From NCBI GenBank assembly GCA_045612305.1, contig JAZKYU010000007.1, forward strand, positions 36,035 through 100,034: a DNA stretch of 64,000 nucleotides, given 5' to 3'. Under the pieces are notes generated by a model. That model was given only the letters and a program-made list of their open reading frames with translations. It did no database searches and was not told where the DNA came from. The position numbers and the translations under genes are program-made. How positions within the stretch are numbered: the stretch's first letter is position 1; every line of letters starts with the position of its first letter. Below are positions 27,666-38,116 of the stretch, one piece after another. The stretch comes from HGM04593 sp045612305 (lineage in GTDB: Bacteria; Bacteroidota; Bacteroidia; Bacteroidales; Bacteroidaceae).

Positions 27666-30600
27666 ATGAATAAAATAAAACAATTATTACTGCTTGCGTT
27701 TTGCTGCACTCTAGCTTTGTCGGCTTCTGCACAAAAGAGCGCGAGAATTTCGGGAACAATCTTCAGCGACTCCGAAGGTCCGCTGATTATGGTTAACGTT
27801 ACCGAGCGTGATAAGAGCAATCGTATCATCGAGGCGACTACAACCGACTTCGAAGGTAACTTCTCTATGGTTGTCAAGAACACAGCCAATGAGTTGGAGG
27901 TTTCTTACATCGGTTACAAGACCCAAAGAGTCAAAATTGGTACTCGCACCGTCTTTGAAATAAAGATGCTCGAGGACAATATGCTCGAAGACGTTGTTAT
28001 CGAGGCAAAAGAGATTAGACGCTCTGGAGGTCTTGATATTCTTGAGCGTGAGATGACACACGCAACCCAGAAGATTAGTATGGAGGAGATGGAGGGTCTC
28101 TCTTTCGCTTCGGTTGATGAAGCTCTCCAGGGACAAATCGCCGGTCTCGACGTCGTTATGGGTTCGGGACAGGTAGGTAAGGGTACACAGATGCGTCTTC
28201 GTGGTGTGTCTATGCTCGAAGGCTCATCGTCTGAACTCCAACCCCTTCTCGTTGTCGACGACAACCCCTTCAAGGTTAACGAGGGTTTTGACTTTGGTAA
28301 CGCTACCGAAGACGCATTTGCAGAGTTGCTTATGATTAACACCGAGGATATCGCCGAGATTGAGGTGTTGAAGGATGCAGCTTCTTGTGCTGTTTACGGT
28401 TCTGAAGCTGCAAACGGTGTTATCAAAATTAAGACAAAACGTGGTAAACGCGGTCCCACTCGTGTGAACTTTACATATAAGTTCAAAGATAAATGGACAC
28501 CTAGCGGTATGAACGTGCTTTCGGGTGACGACTACACTATGATGATTAAACAGTCGCTCTTTAACCAGAACTTCACATCGCCCAATATACCCGAGTTGAA
28601 CTACGACCAGACATCACTTAAAGGTGACTATGAAAACTGGAACAACAATACCGACTGGGTGGATGCCATAGAGAAACACGGTTACCGTCACGAGTACACC
28701 TTGAACCTCAATGGTGGTGGTGAGAAAGCTACCTTCCGCGTGTCGGGTACATACTCAACAGAGACCGGTCAGGTTATTGGTGAGAAGATGAATCAGCTGA
28801 CAACACGTCTCGCTCTCGACTACTTTGTTTCGGAGCGCATTAAGGTTGTTGCCGACTTCTCTTTCTCTTATGTAACCCGCCAGTATATGGGTGGCAACCT
28901 TCTTTCTAGAGCACAGAAGATGTTGCCCAATATGTCTATTTATAACCAAGACGAGTATGGTAACAATACCGACGAGTATTACAACCTCTTGAACGACTTT
29001 GGCAATAGAATAGACCGTAACTCTTACAAGAACCCTATTGCCGATGGTAACCTCGACGAGCGTAAGTCGGAAAACTACAGTATCAACCCGCAAATTACAT
29101 TCGAGTACAACTTGCTTGGTCTCGAGGACAACGAGACGCAGTTGAGGTATCGTGGTTTGGTTAACCTTAACGCTTCAACCTCTTCGGACAGAACATTTAA
29201 GCCCGGCTCGCTCTATCCCGAAAAAGACTGGTCAGACACAAGTAAAAACCAGGCTACAAAATCGGATAGCAAGGGTCTTGGCTTCACCACTCGTCACAAC
29301 CTTATCTTCACTCCCTATTTGGGAAGTAAAGATCACTACTTGACTATGACCGGACAGTTTGAGTTGAGAACAAACTCTAGCAACGGCCAGTACTCAAGCT
29401 CAAAGGGCTTGCCCTATGGTAGTATTACCGACCCCACAATCAGTGCACAGCTTGGCGATGCAAGCTCATATAAATCAGAGTCGCGCAACATCAGCTTTGT
29501 TTACGATGCTCACTACTCATACAAGTCTAAATACATGATTCGCTTCTCGTTCCGTGGTGAGGGTTTGACCTCTATGGGTGATGGTGACAAGTGGGTTATG
29601 TTCCCCGCTATCTCGGGACGTTGGAACGTTAGCGACGAGCCTTGGATGGAGTGGGCTAAGCCTGTTATCTCTATGTTGTCGTTGCGTCCCGGTTTCGGTA
29701 TGGACGGTCACGCGCCCGGCGAGAACTTGACATTTAACAAATATGTATCAACCGGTAAGAGCTACAACGGCCAGGGTGGTTACAAGATGAATAACATCCG
29801 TCTGTCGGGCTTGAGAACAACCGACAAGCGTGAGTGGAACTTCGGTTCTGACTTTGGTTTGTTCGATGGCAAGATAACCGGTTCGTTCAACTACTATATC
29901 GGAACAACATACGACCAGCTTGTTCCTAATTACAGAATACCTTCTCCCACAGGTTACAGTACACTTGCTTACAAGAACTCTGGTACAATGCGTAACTCGG
30001 GTTGGGAGTTGAACCTTAACACAGCTCCGGTTAAGATATTCAAAGACTTCTCGGTAAGTATGTACTTCAATATAGGTAACAACTACAACGAGATTCTTGA
30101 GATGGAAGAGGCTTACCTCGACCAAAAGAACGGTGACTACACAAGAGGTGAAAACGGTAAGTACTTGCCTCGCGTACAGGTTGGTAACCCCTATGGAGCT
30201 ATCTATGGTTTCCGCTACAAGGGTGTTTATCGTTATAGCTACAAAAACTGGAAGAAGGCTCTAAACGAGGCTGCAGAAGGTCGCAATGGTACCTGCCCCA
30301 TCGTTTACGACTCTGAAGGTCACGTTGTGTACAATGCAAACGGTACTCCCAAGCAGATGACTCTGTTCTCTGAAAAAGAAAATCTTAATGGACAGTATCA
30401 GTTCCGTGGTGGTGATGCCATATACGAGGATGTTAACAAGGACGGTACCATCAACCAGTTGGATATCGTGTACCTTGGTAACTCAAATGCTGCCGCAAAC
30501 GGTGGTTTTGGTTTCACTTTCCGTTACAAAAAATGGTCTTTGAAGACAAACTTCGCTTACCGCTATGGTGTAGACGTTGTGAACAAGAACCGTATGGACT

Positions 30601-30983
30601 TTGAGAGTATGTCAACTTTCAACAACCAGAGTGTGGCAGTTAACTGGCGTTGGCGCAAAGAGGGTGATATCACAGAGATACCCCGTGCCGTGTTTGGTGG
30701 TAGCACTGCATACAACTATCTTGGAAGCGACCGCTTTGTAGAGGATGCATCGTTCTTGCGTCTCCAATACGTGCAGCTCTCTTATCAGTTTGATAACAGC
30801 TTTGTCAAGAAACTTGGTTTGACATCTTTGTCAGTCTTTGCATCGGCCGACAACCTCATCCACTGGTCTAAGTATACCGGTTTGGATCCCGAGATTAACT
30901 CAGGTGGCGATGGTATTGCATACGACAATATGGATACTCCTAGACCTCGTTCATACACAATCTCTATTGCAATGGGCTTCTGA
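27666..30983 (+). CDS. SusC/RagA-type TonB-linked outer-membrane transporter (first copy)
   Basis: A 1105-residue protein with signal peptide, an N-terminal carboxypeptidase-regulatory-like domain (ISGTIFSDSEGPLIMVNV), a TonB plug with LLVVDDNPF and IEVLKDAASCAVYGSEAANGV, and a long beta-barrel ending in FSISIAMGF-like strands (YTISIAMGF). It imports ligands captured by its SusD partner, using TonB energy. It is followed after 11 bases by the SusD gene. The plug signature has Cys where many homologues have Ser or Ala. Ligand unknown; no glycoside hydrolase or peptidase is adjacent. Confidence 0.95.
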   Translation: MNKIKQLLLLAFCCTLALSASAQKSARISGTIFSDSEGPLIMVNVTERDKSNRIIEATTTDFEGNFSMVVKNTANELEVSYIGYKTQRVKIGTRTVFEIKMLEDNMLEDVVIEAKEIRRSGGLDILEREMTHATQKISMEEMEGLSFASVDEALQGQIAGLDVVMGSGQVGKGTQMRLRGVSMLEGSSSELQPLLVVDDNPFKVNEGFDFGNATEDAFAELLMINTEDIAEIEVLKDAASCAVYGSEAANGVIKIKTKRGKRGPTRVNFTYKFKDKWTPSGMNVLSGDDYTMMIKQSLFNQNFTSPNIPELNYDQTSLKGDYENWNNNTDWVDAIEKHGYRHEYTLNLNGGGEKATFRVSGTYSTETGQVIGEKMNQLTTRLALDYFVSERIKVVADFSFSYVTRQYMGGNLLSRAQKMLPNMSIYNQDEYGNNTDEYYNLLNDFGNRIDRNSYKNPIADGNLDERKSENYSINPQITFEYNLLGLEDNETQLRYRGLVNLNASTSSDRTFKPGSLYPEKDWSDTSKNQATKSDSKGLGFTTRHNLIFTPYLGSKDHYLTMTGQFELRTNSSNGQYSSSKGLPYGSITDPTISAQLGDASSYKSESRNISFVYDAHYSYKSKYMIRFSFRGEGLTSMGDGDKWVMFPAISGRWNVSDEPWMEWAKPVISMLSLRPGFGMDGHAPGENLTFNKYVSTGKSYNGQGGYKMNNIRLSGLRTTDKREWNFGSDFGLFDGKITGSFNYYIGTTYDQLVPNYRIPSPTGYSTLAYKNSGTMRNSGWELNLNTAPVKIFKDFSVSMYFNIGNNYNEILEMEEAYLDQKNGDYTRGENGKYLPRVQVGNPYGAIYGFRYKGVYRYSYKNWKKALNEAAEGRNGTCPIVYDSEGHVVYNANGTPKQMTLFSEKENLNGQYQFRGGDAIYEDVNKDGTINQLDIVYLGNSNAAANGGFGFTFRYKKWSLKTNFAYRYGVDVVNKNRMDFESMSTFNNQSVAVNWRWRKEGDITEIPRAVFGGSTAYNYLGSDRFVEDASFLRLQYVQLSYQFDNSFVKKLGLTSLSVFASADNLIHWSKYTGLDPEINSGGDGIAYDNMDTPRPRSYTISIAMGF

Positions 30984-30994
30984 TAAATATAAAG

Positions 30995-32758
30995 ATGGAT
31001 ACTATGGAAAGAATAAAGAATATATATAGAACACTTATATTTGCGTTAGTTTCTATAAGTGGATTGTTTGTTACCTCGTGTGATGATTATTTGACAATCA
31101 TTCCTCCTAAAGATGTTGTTCACGAGGATTTCTGGCACACCGAGGAGCAGGTGAGAGGTATGATGGCCAACGCCTATATCGAGCTCTGTTCTCCCGAGGC
31201 TATTGAGAGATTGATTATTTGGGGTGAGTTGCGCTCTGAGACTGTTACAAGACCTGCAACAAGCCAGAACGAGAGCATATTGAATCTCTTAGAGGCTGAG
31301 TTGTACGACGATAACGGTTATGCTACTTGGGAAAAATACTATTCTGCAATAAGTAGCTGTAACCTTGTGATGAAATATGGCTCCGATGTTGTTGTAAACG
31401 ACCCCAACTTCACTGCAGCCGAGATGACTGTGGCCGAGGGCGAGATGAGAGCGTTGCGAGCTTACGCACACTTTGTGTTGTTGCGTGCGTTCTGCAACAT
31501 TCCCCTTGCAACAACAATTGTGATGAGCGACGAGGATATGCCTCAATATCCCCAAGTTACACCTATGGAGGCTCTAAATGCCATATATAGCGACTTGGAG
31601 ATTGCAAGCACAAAGGTACTTCGCTCAACAGCGCCCACAAAAACAAGTATAGGTACCGTTACAACTAATGCGGTGTATGCTATGATGGCCGATGTTGATA
31701 TGTGGCGTGCTGCTTTTGCAAAATACTATCAGGATAAAAAAATGGATGTAGTAACCCTCACCCCCGACGATTACTATAGAATGGCCATAGAAAATTGCAA
31801 AAAGGTGCTCGACAGAATGGACGAGGTGCAGAAAGAGCAGGCTAAACTCAATAATAAAGAGCTCGATCCCCTGAATAAGTACCACCTTATACAGATTGTA
31901 GACCGTTATAAAGATGTTGCCAAATATGGTACCAGTGAGGCCTACGATATAAATTTTGGTACCAACTATGGCCAAAAGAGCGAGGCAATCTTTGAGTTCC
32001 TCATCGAGAACGGTAACCATGCAAAAAGCGGTGCCGGAATTTCTCCCTTGTATGGTTACAGCGAGAAGGGTACAGGTGCCAAGCTCATTGCAGCTGCTAA
32101 ATTGATTGACAAGTATAAAGAAGATGATATGCGCAGATACGCCTATATATCAACTTGGAACACAGCTTGGGGTACAGCAACCGATGACCACAAACCCGAC
32201 TTTATCAGAAAGTACATAACAACAAATTCGCCCGACCAGAGCGGTAATCGTAGCTATCGCAAAGAGGACGAGTTTAACGTTAGCTGGTCTGTATATCGCA
32301 AGCCCGACGTGATGCTTATGATGGCAGAGGCTCTTCTCTTGCTTTCAGAGCCTTATAACGCAACTAAGAAAGACGACGTGGCACTTGCTTTTGAGCTTGC
32401 CTACGAGAATAACAGACGTTGGAAGGTTGACGAGACCAAGGATCCTTTGAAACTTGATGATCCCGAAGCTGTTGATGTGTGCCTTGAAATTGTACGCGAC
32501 GAGCGCTCTCGTGAGTTGTGTTTCGAGGGCAAGCGTTGGTTTGACGTAGTGCGTATGGCTCTAATGGGCGAAGATACATCGTTCTCTTACCAGGGTAAGA
32601 ACCTCGATGCTTCTGACGACCAGATAGGTATACGTTTTGGTCGCATCAGCACCTACTTTATGCCCATCCACAAAGAGGAAATTCGTTTTAACCCGCTTCT
32701 CAAGCAGAACGAATCTTGCAAGTCTTCAGAGAGCGATAATTCAGTTTCTAAAAACTAA
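30995..32758 (+). CDS. SusD/RagB-type ligand-binding lipoprotein (first copy)
   Basis: A 587-residue lipoprotein, lipidated at Cys29 (LFVTSC), followed by DDYLTIIPPKD, the usual SusD start. TPR-like helices contain EGEMRALRAYAHFVLLRAFCNIPLAT, and the C-terminal SusD domain has RDERSRELCFEGKRWFDVVRM. SusD acts as the lid on SusC and binds the ligand at the surface. A second in-frame ATG at 31004 is equally possible as the start. Confidence 0.95.
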   Translation: MDTMERIKNIYRTLIFALVSISGLFVTSCDDYLTIIPPKDVVHEDFWHTEEQVRGMMANAYIELCSPEAIERLIIWGELRSETVTRPATSQNESILNLLEAELYDDNGYATWEKYYSAISSCNLVMKYGSDVVVNDPNFTAAEMTVAEGEMRALRAYAHFVLLRAFCNIPLATTIVMSDEDMPQYPQVTPMEALNAIYSDLEIASTKVLRSTAPTKTSIGTVTTNAVYAMMADVDMWRAAFAKYYQDKKMDVVTLTPDDYYRMAIENCKKVLDRMDEVQKEQAKLNNKELDPLNKYHLIQIVDRYKDVAKYGTSEAYDINFGTNYGQKSEAIFEFLIENGNHAKSGAGISPLYGYSEKGTGAKLIAAAKLIDKYKEDDMRRYAYISTWNTAWGTATDDHKPDFIRKYITTNSPDQSGNRSYRKEDEFNVSWSVYRKPDVMLMMAEALLLLSEPYNATKKDDVALAFELAYENNRRWKVDETKDPLKLDDPEAVDVCLEIVRDERSRELCFEGKRWFDVVRMALMGEDTSFSYQGKNLDASDDQIGIRFGRISTYFMPIHKEEIRFNPLLKQNESCKSSESDNSVSKN

Positions 32759-32843
32759 TGAGTGTAAAAGAGTTTTGTTAAGCAGAAAGAATTTGGTTGG
32801 AATTTCTGTTCTTACCATTACTTTTAACATAAAAATATAGAAG

Positions 32844-34763
32844 ATGAAAGCAATGTTTAAAAATAAATTATTAGCAGCATCGGCATTAGCGATAGCTCTT
32901 TTCACGAGTTATTCTTGCTCAGATAGTGATATAGTTATTGATGATGTTTATCAATTCCCCGAGCCCGAGGACAGCGAACTTACCGCTCTCAAGGTTATGC
33001 AGAAGGATGGCGATTTTGCCGACTTCTTGAGTGTCGTAGACTTGTGTGGCGAGGAGTGTGCCGACTCTCTTTTTAACCAAGAGAGAGTCTATACAATCTT
33101 TGCACCTGTAAACGGCAGTTTTCCCATTTCCGAGATACAGAGCCGCATAGAGAGAGGCGACCGTGAAGGCGTTTTTAGAGAGTTTGTAAAGTCTTACGTA
33201 GTAAACTTCAAACACGCTGCAAACGGTGAGCTTGACAAAGAACTTTTGATGCTCAACAACAAATATGTGAAGTTTGCAGGTAACGCAACCGATGGTTACA
33301 CCTTTGGCGAGCGCGAAATTATAGACAAAAACATATTGACTAAGAACGCGATTATTCACAAAATCTCTTCTGCGGTCGACTACAGACCTTCGTTGTGGGA
33401 GGCTTTGAAAAACGTTTCTTCTATAAGCGATTTTTGGGACTTCTGTGCTTCGTACACAGTGAGAGAGTTTGATGCTGGCAACAGTACTCCCGGAGATATT
33501 ATAAACCAGGAGCAAACATACCTCGATTCTGCCTTTAAAGAGAGCAATGTCATAAGAAACAGATTGGGCTCTGTAGACAACGAGGACTCGTTGATTGTTA
33601 TGTATGCTCCCACAAGTGAGCTTTGGAACGAGATATATGAAACATCGGCAAGCTTCTTCAACTACGATATGGAGAACTTTACCGAGAAACAGCAGCACGA
33701 GGCCGATTCTATTAAATATATTCGTGGTATAATGTTGTATCTCGATCGTTTGACCTACAGTCTCACCGACCAGAGAGTAAATGGCGAGATACCCGGTTTT
33801 GATAATCTGCCCGACTCTTTGGTTGTGCGTCAGCAGGGTTATCCCAGAAAGAAATATGCAAGAGCCGAGTTTAACGAGGTTGAAAGCTATCCTATGTCAA
33901 ACGGTGTTTTGACCGTGGTTGATGCTATGCCTGTAAACCCCTTCAACTTGTGGGTGGATACCATAAAGCTCGAGCCCGATTATAAGAGCGGAGATGTGTT
34001 TAGATACATCAGAAAGGACACAGCAAAGAATGGTGCAATTTCAAATATTTTCACAACAAAGAATGTAATGTACACGAGAGAAGATGTTTCTAAAGTGAAA
34101 CAAAACCCCGATGTAGTGGGTAAATTGTCTAACGGAAGTTACTTCTTTGCTCAGCAGCCTACAAAGACTAATGTAACAGACTTGCCTAGGGTTAAATTCT
34201 TTGTCGAGAAAGTATACTCAACCTGCTACAAGATTGCAATTATAACACCACCTTGGTTTATCGAGAGCTACGAAGATACTCTTGTAACAAAAACAGGTCC
34301 TCAGTATAACGACACTTATTTGAGAGTGCGTGTGAGCCAGAAGGGTAAGGAAATTGCAGTTATACCTAGTGAAGAGTTTGACGTAACTGTCTCTCGTAAT
34401 CAATTAGTTCCCGCAGATAAAGCTGTACGAGTGAGCAAGGAGCGTCTCGACACAACTTTCTTGAAGGACGCCGAGGGTAACGACTATATCTTTAAGTTCG
34501 ACTATTGCGAGGAGTATTCAAACCTCACAGAGCTTGGAGAGATAGGTGAGGAGGATTACACCGTGGAAATTGATTTTGAGGTTTTGCAACCTGCACAACA
34601 AAATAAAAATGGTAAGTATGCTAAGATGAACTCAAACGACATAGGTTTCCGCCTTATGCTCGACCAGATTATGCTCATCCCAGTTAACCCCGAAGAGAAC
34701 AATACCGGGTCCGGCACAGATACTGACACTGACACAGACACGGACACAGAAGCCGGTAATTAA
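32844..34763 (+). CDS. FAS1-domain surface lipoprotein with acidic repeat tail (second module)
   Basis: A 639-residue lipoprotein: lipidated Cys25 (TSYSC) followed by SDSDIVIDDVY, acidic enough for a surface export signal. At least two FAS1-like units are seen: FADFLSVVDLCG with VYTIFAPVNGSF, and WDFCASYTVREF with LIVMYAPTSELW. The C-terminus is a (Asp-Thr)n run (GTDTDTDTDTDTEAGN) encoded by a short GACACa/t microsatellite at about 34715-34750, which could vary in length. It is smaller than the FAS1 protein of the first module but holds the same position, 20 bases before susC. Confidence 0.75.
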   Translation: MKAMFKNKLLAASALAIALFTSYSCSDSDIVIDDVYQFPEPEDSELTALKVMQKDGDFADFLSVVDLCGEECADSLFNQERVYTIFAPVNGSFPISEIQSRIERGDREGVFREFVKSYVVNFKHAANGELDKELLMLNNKYVKFAGNATDGYTFGEREIIDKNILTKNAIIHKISSAVDYRPSLWEALKNVSSISDFWDFCASYTVREFDAGNSTPGDIINQEQTYLDSAFKESNVIRNRLGSVDNEDSLIVMYAPTSELWNEIYETSASFFNYDMENFTEKQQHEADSIKYIRGIMLYLDRLTYSLTDQRVNGEIPGFDNLPDSLVVRQQGYPRKKYARAEFNEVESYPMSNGVLTVVDAMPVNPFNLWVDTIKLEPDYKSGDVFRYIRKDTAKNGAISNIFTTKNVMYTREDVSKVKQNPDVVGKLSNGSYFFAQQPTKTNVTDLPRVKFFVEKVYSTCYKIAIITPPWFIESYEDTLVTKTGPQYNDTYLRVRVSQKGKEIAVIPSEEFDVTVSRNQLVPADKAVRVSKERLDTTFLKDAEGNDYIFKFDYCEEYSNLTELGEIGEEDYTVEIDFEVLQPAQQNKNGKYAKMNSNDIGFRLMLDQIMLIPVNPEENNTGSGTDTDTDTDTDTEAGN

Positions 34764-34783
34764 ACCTTTAATCAGAGGCTATA

Positions 34784-37700
34784 ATGGAAAATAAAAAAAC
34801 TATCTATATGCGACAAATAATGCAATTATTGATGGCGTTAATAGTGTTGATGCCATCGGCTCTGCGAGCTTCGGTTTTGTCGACAGAGGTTAACGACTCT
34901 GTTAAAGGCGCGAAAGCGGCTGTTGAGACTAAGACAACTCGCACAGTAACGGGTACAGTTTACGACGCAGCAACCAACACTCCTTTGCCTGGTGTGCGCG
35001 TTCAGGGAACAGGTCACGACAAGGTGACAACCATGACCAACGGTCAGGGACAGTACAAATTGGAGATACCCTCCTATGTTACCTTGCTCTCTTTCTCTAC
35101 TCCCGAGTATCAGTTGCTGCAGGCTCCTGTGTATAACGACGATGTAATTAACGTACGTCTTTATTCCGACAAATTCTCCGATATCTACAGCGCCGATATC
35201 AAGGCCTTGGAACACAACGGTTTCAAGAAAGATGTATCGCCCTCGTTGTCTATCGACGGAGATATCCAGAAGAAACTTGGTGCCGATGTACGCTCTACAA
35301 CACGTTCGGGAACTTTGGCCATAGGAAACGCTATGCTCATCCGTGGTATCAACTCAATTAAGGCAAACACACAACCCCTGGTTGTTGTCGATGGTATAAT
35401 TTGGAACACACAAGAAGAGTCGGCAACTCCTCTTCATATGGGTATCTACAACAATATTATCGCATCTATCGATGTTGAGGATATCGACGAGGTAAAAGTT
35501 ATGAAGAACGGTGCTGCCATCTATGGTGCTCGTGCTGCAAACGGTGTTATCATCATAAACACCAAGCGTGGTAAGAGCTTGGCTACCCGCATTACAGCCA
35601 ATATCTATGGTGGTGTTACAACTATTCCCAGCACTATGAAGATGCTTAACGCCGAGGAGTATCGCTTGTATGCCAACGATATTGTGGGTACAATGCCCAA
35701 CATTTCGCCCAACAAGACATACGACTTCCTTAACGCTTCGCCTTCGTTCGTGGGTTACAACAAATACCACAACAATACAAACTGGGAAGATTATGTATAC
35801 TCAAAGGCCTTTTCACAGAACTACAAGTTGAATGTAGAGGGTGGTGACGAGATAGCGATGTACAACTTCTCGTTTGGCTACACACAGGCCGACAGCCCTC
35901 TCGAGGGTAACAATATGAACCGTATGAACGTGCGTTTGAACTCTACAATCTCTTTGACCGAGAAGTTCTACACACGTTTCGATATCTCATATTCTCGTGT
36001 TGCACGTGAGTTGCTCGACGATGGTATACGCGAAGACCTTTCGGCTTTCCCCATCACATCGACAGGCTACCTTGCAAAGATTAAATCTCCCTTCTTGAGC
36101 CCCTATGCTTACTCAAACTTGGGTCAGATAAGTACCAACTACGATACAGCCGATAGATTTGCTCACCAGGTGGTATTCGACAATGGTAACAGCCATCCCA
36201 ACAGCTCTCTCTACAACCCTATGACTATCCTTGACAAGGGTGCAGGTGCTTATAAGAACGAGATGGAGTATACCAACTTGGGTATCACAGTGGCTCCCGA
36301 GTATCGTTGGGAAGATTTCACTCTTACCGAGACATTTAACTATACCTTGCACCGCTTGAACGAGGTTTACTTCCTTCCCTATGCAAGCCCCGATGCATCA
36401 TCGGCCGACTTCTATGTGGAGAGCGCCGACAGGACATTCAGAAACTATGCAGCTTCTTTGTTTGGTCGTGAGGCGGCGATAACCGTCGATACACGTCTTG
36501 CTTGGGACAAACGTTTCGGTGCACACGATTTTGATGTATTCGGAGGTTTCCGTTATACAAACTACGATTTTGACTCTAACTCTATAGGTGGTGCTAACAC
36601 CGGTAACGACAATACATACCAAGTAAGTGCAAGCCTCGATGCCTTGACAACTTCGGGTACCGATGATGTTTGGACAAACTTGTCGTGGTATTTGTCGGCC
36701 GACTACTCTTACAAGACACGTTACTTCTTGCAATTTGCATCGTCTTTGGAGACATCTTCACGCTTCGGTAAAGAGGCTAAGGGTGGCTTGAATATGTTTG
36801 GCGCTTCTTGGGCCTTCTTCCCCTCTTTGCAGGCCGCTTGGCTTGTATCTTCGGAAAACTGGTTTAAGTTGCCCGCTGTCAATATGTTGAAGTTGCGTGC
36901 CGGCTTCGACATCACAGGTAACGACGCTATCGATTTTTATGCATCGCGCAGCTACTTGCAGGCAATTAAGTTCCACAACCAGACTTTGGGCTTGCAGCTT
37001 GCTAACGTTGAGAACGAGGGTATTAAGTGGGAGACTACAGCGCGCTTCAACATTGGTTTCGACGCTACATTCTTCGACAACCGTTTGGCTCTCTCTTTCG
37101 ATGCTTACAAGTCTAAGACATCGGATCTCTTGGTGCAGAAGCAGTATGCTTTTGTTACCGGTATGGACAAATACTGGAGCAACGGTGGCTCGCTCGAGAA
37201 CACAGGTTTCGAGGCTACTTTGAAAGGTCGACTCGTTAACACTGCCGACTTCCAGTGGGAGTTGGGTGCTTCTATAGGTCACTACAAGAACAAGATTACA
37301 GCTCTTGACGAGGATCTTGCAACTGTATCGGTTTACGGTGGTGAGGTTAAGAGCATGGTTGGCCAGCCCGTGGGTGTTTTCTGGGGCTACAAGACCGACG
37401 GTGTAATAAGTTCTTCGGCAGATGCTGAGGCTTTGGGTCTCTATTTGAAGGAAGGAAATACTGTGAAGAAATTTGAGGCTGGTGATATGAAGTTTGTCGA
37501 CGTTAACAAGGGCGATAACCCTGGTCTCATCGACGAGAACGATAAAACTATTATCGGTGATCCCAACCCCGACTTCTATGGTAACATCTTCACAACCCTT
37601 TCTTACAAAAATTGGAAGTTGGATATGGTTTGCAACTACTCAATAGGAAACGATGTGTATAACTACTACCGTCAGATGCTCGAGAGTGGCTCAAACTTCC

Positions 37701-38056
37701 ACAACCAAACCACAAGTATGATAAACCGTTGGGTTTACGACGGACAGATAACCTCTATGCCCGCAGTTAAGTATGGCGACCCCATGGGTAACAGCCGCTT
37801 CTCTGACAGATGGATAGAGGATGGCTCATACCTCAAGATGAAGATGATAAAGCTCTCTTACAACGTTCCTGTATCGTATAGCTGGTTGCAGGGTCTCACA
37901 CTTTGGTGTGCTGCCGAAAACCTCTTCACCATCACAGGATACGATGGTAACGACCCCGAAACATCTGTAAGTAACAATGTTTATTATCAAGGTGTTGATG
38001 TCGGTTTGTTGCCGCAGAGTGCAAGTTTCCACTTTGGTGTAAAAGTTAACCTCTAA
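34784..38056 (+). CDS. SusC/RagA-type TonB-linked outer-membrane transporter (second copy)
   Basis: A 1090-residue protein. After the N-terminal signal region (LLMALIVLMPSALRAS) comes a carboxypeptidase-regulatory-like domain (VTGTVYDAATNTPLPGVRVQGTG), then a TonB plug (LVVVDGIIW, VMKNGAAIYGARAANGVIIINTKRG) and a barrel ending in SASFHFGVKVNL. It is only distantly similar to the first SusC, so this is not a recent duplication. It pairs with the SusD at 38117. Confidence 0.95.
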   Translation: MENKKTIYMRQIMQLLMALIVLMPSALRASVLSTEVNDSVKGAKAAVETKTTRTVTGTVYDAATNTPLPGVRVQGTGHDKVTTMTNGQGQYKLEIPSYVTLLSFSTPEYQLLQAPVYNDDVINVRLYSDKFSDIYSADIKALEHNGFKKDVSPSLSIDGDIQKKLGADVRSTTRSGTLAIGNAMLIRGINSIKANTQPLVVVDGIIWNTQEESATPLHMGIYNNIIASIDVEDIDEVKVMKNGAAIYGARAANGVIIINTKRGKSLATRITANIYGGVTTIPSTMKMLNAEEYRLYANDIVGTMPNISPNKTYDFLNASPSFVGYNKYHNNTNWEDYVYSKAFSQNYKLNVEGGDEIAMYNFSFGYTQADSPLEGNNMNRMNVRLNSTISLTEKFYTRFDISYSRVARELLDDGIREDLSAFPITSTGYLAKIKSPFLSPYAYSNLGQISTNYDTADRFAHQVVFDNGNSHPNSSLYNPMTILDKGAGAYKNEMEYTNLGITVAPEYRWEDFTLTETFNYTLHRLNEVYFLPYASPDASSADFYVESADRTFRNYAASLFGREAAITVDTRLAWDKRFGAHDFDVFGGFRYTNYDFDSNSIGGANTGNDNTYQVSASLDALTTSGTDDVWTNLSWYLSADYSYKTRYFLQFASSLETSSRFGKEAKGGLNMFGASWAFFPSLQAAWLVSSENWFKLPAVNMLKLRAGFDITGNDAIDFYASRSYLQAIKFHNQTLGLQLANVENEGIKWETTARFNIGFDATFFDNRLALSFDAYKSKTSDLLVQKQYAFVTGMDKYWSNGGSLENTGFEATLKGRLVNTADFQWELGASIGHYKNKITALDEDLATVSVYGGEVKSMVGQPVGVFWGYKTDGVISSSADAEALGLYLKEGNTVKKFEAGDMKFVDVNKGDNPGLIDENDKTIIGDPNPDFYGNIFTTLSYKNWKLDMVCNYSIGNDVYNYYRQMLESGSNFHNQTTSMINRWVYDGQITSMPAVKYGDPMGNSRFSDRWIEDGSYLKMKMIKLSYNVPVSYSWLQGLTLWCAAENLFTITGYDGNDPETSVSNNVYYQGVDVGLLPQSASFHFGVKVNL

Positions 38057-38067
38057 TGAATATAAAT

Positions 38068-38097
38068 CGTTACCCGCTCTTTCGGGAGCGGGTAACG
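38068..38097 (+). promoter_or_regulatory. Intercistronic hairpin between susC and susD (second module)
   Basis: CGTTACCCGCTC (38068-38079) pairs perfectly with GAGCGGGTAACG (38086-38097). No T tract follows, so it is unlikely to terminate transcription. It lies 20 bases before the susD ATG and could stabilise the susC mRNA end or mark an RNA processing site. The first SusC-SusD junction has no such hairpin. Confidence 0.6.
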
Positions 38098-38116
38098 AGA
38101 AAAACAAGATATAAAA

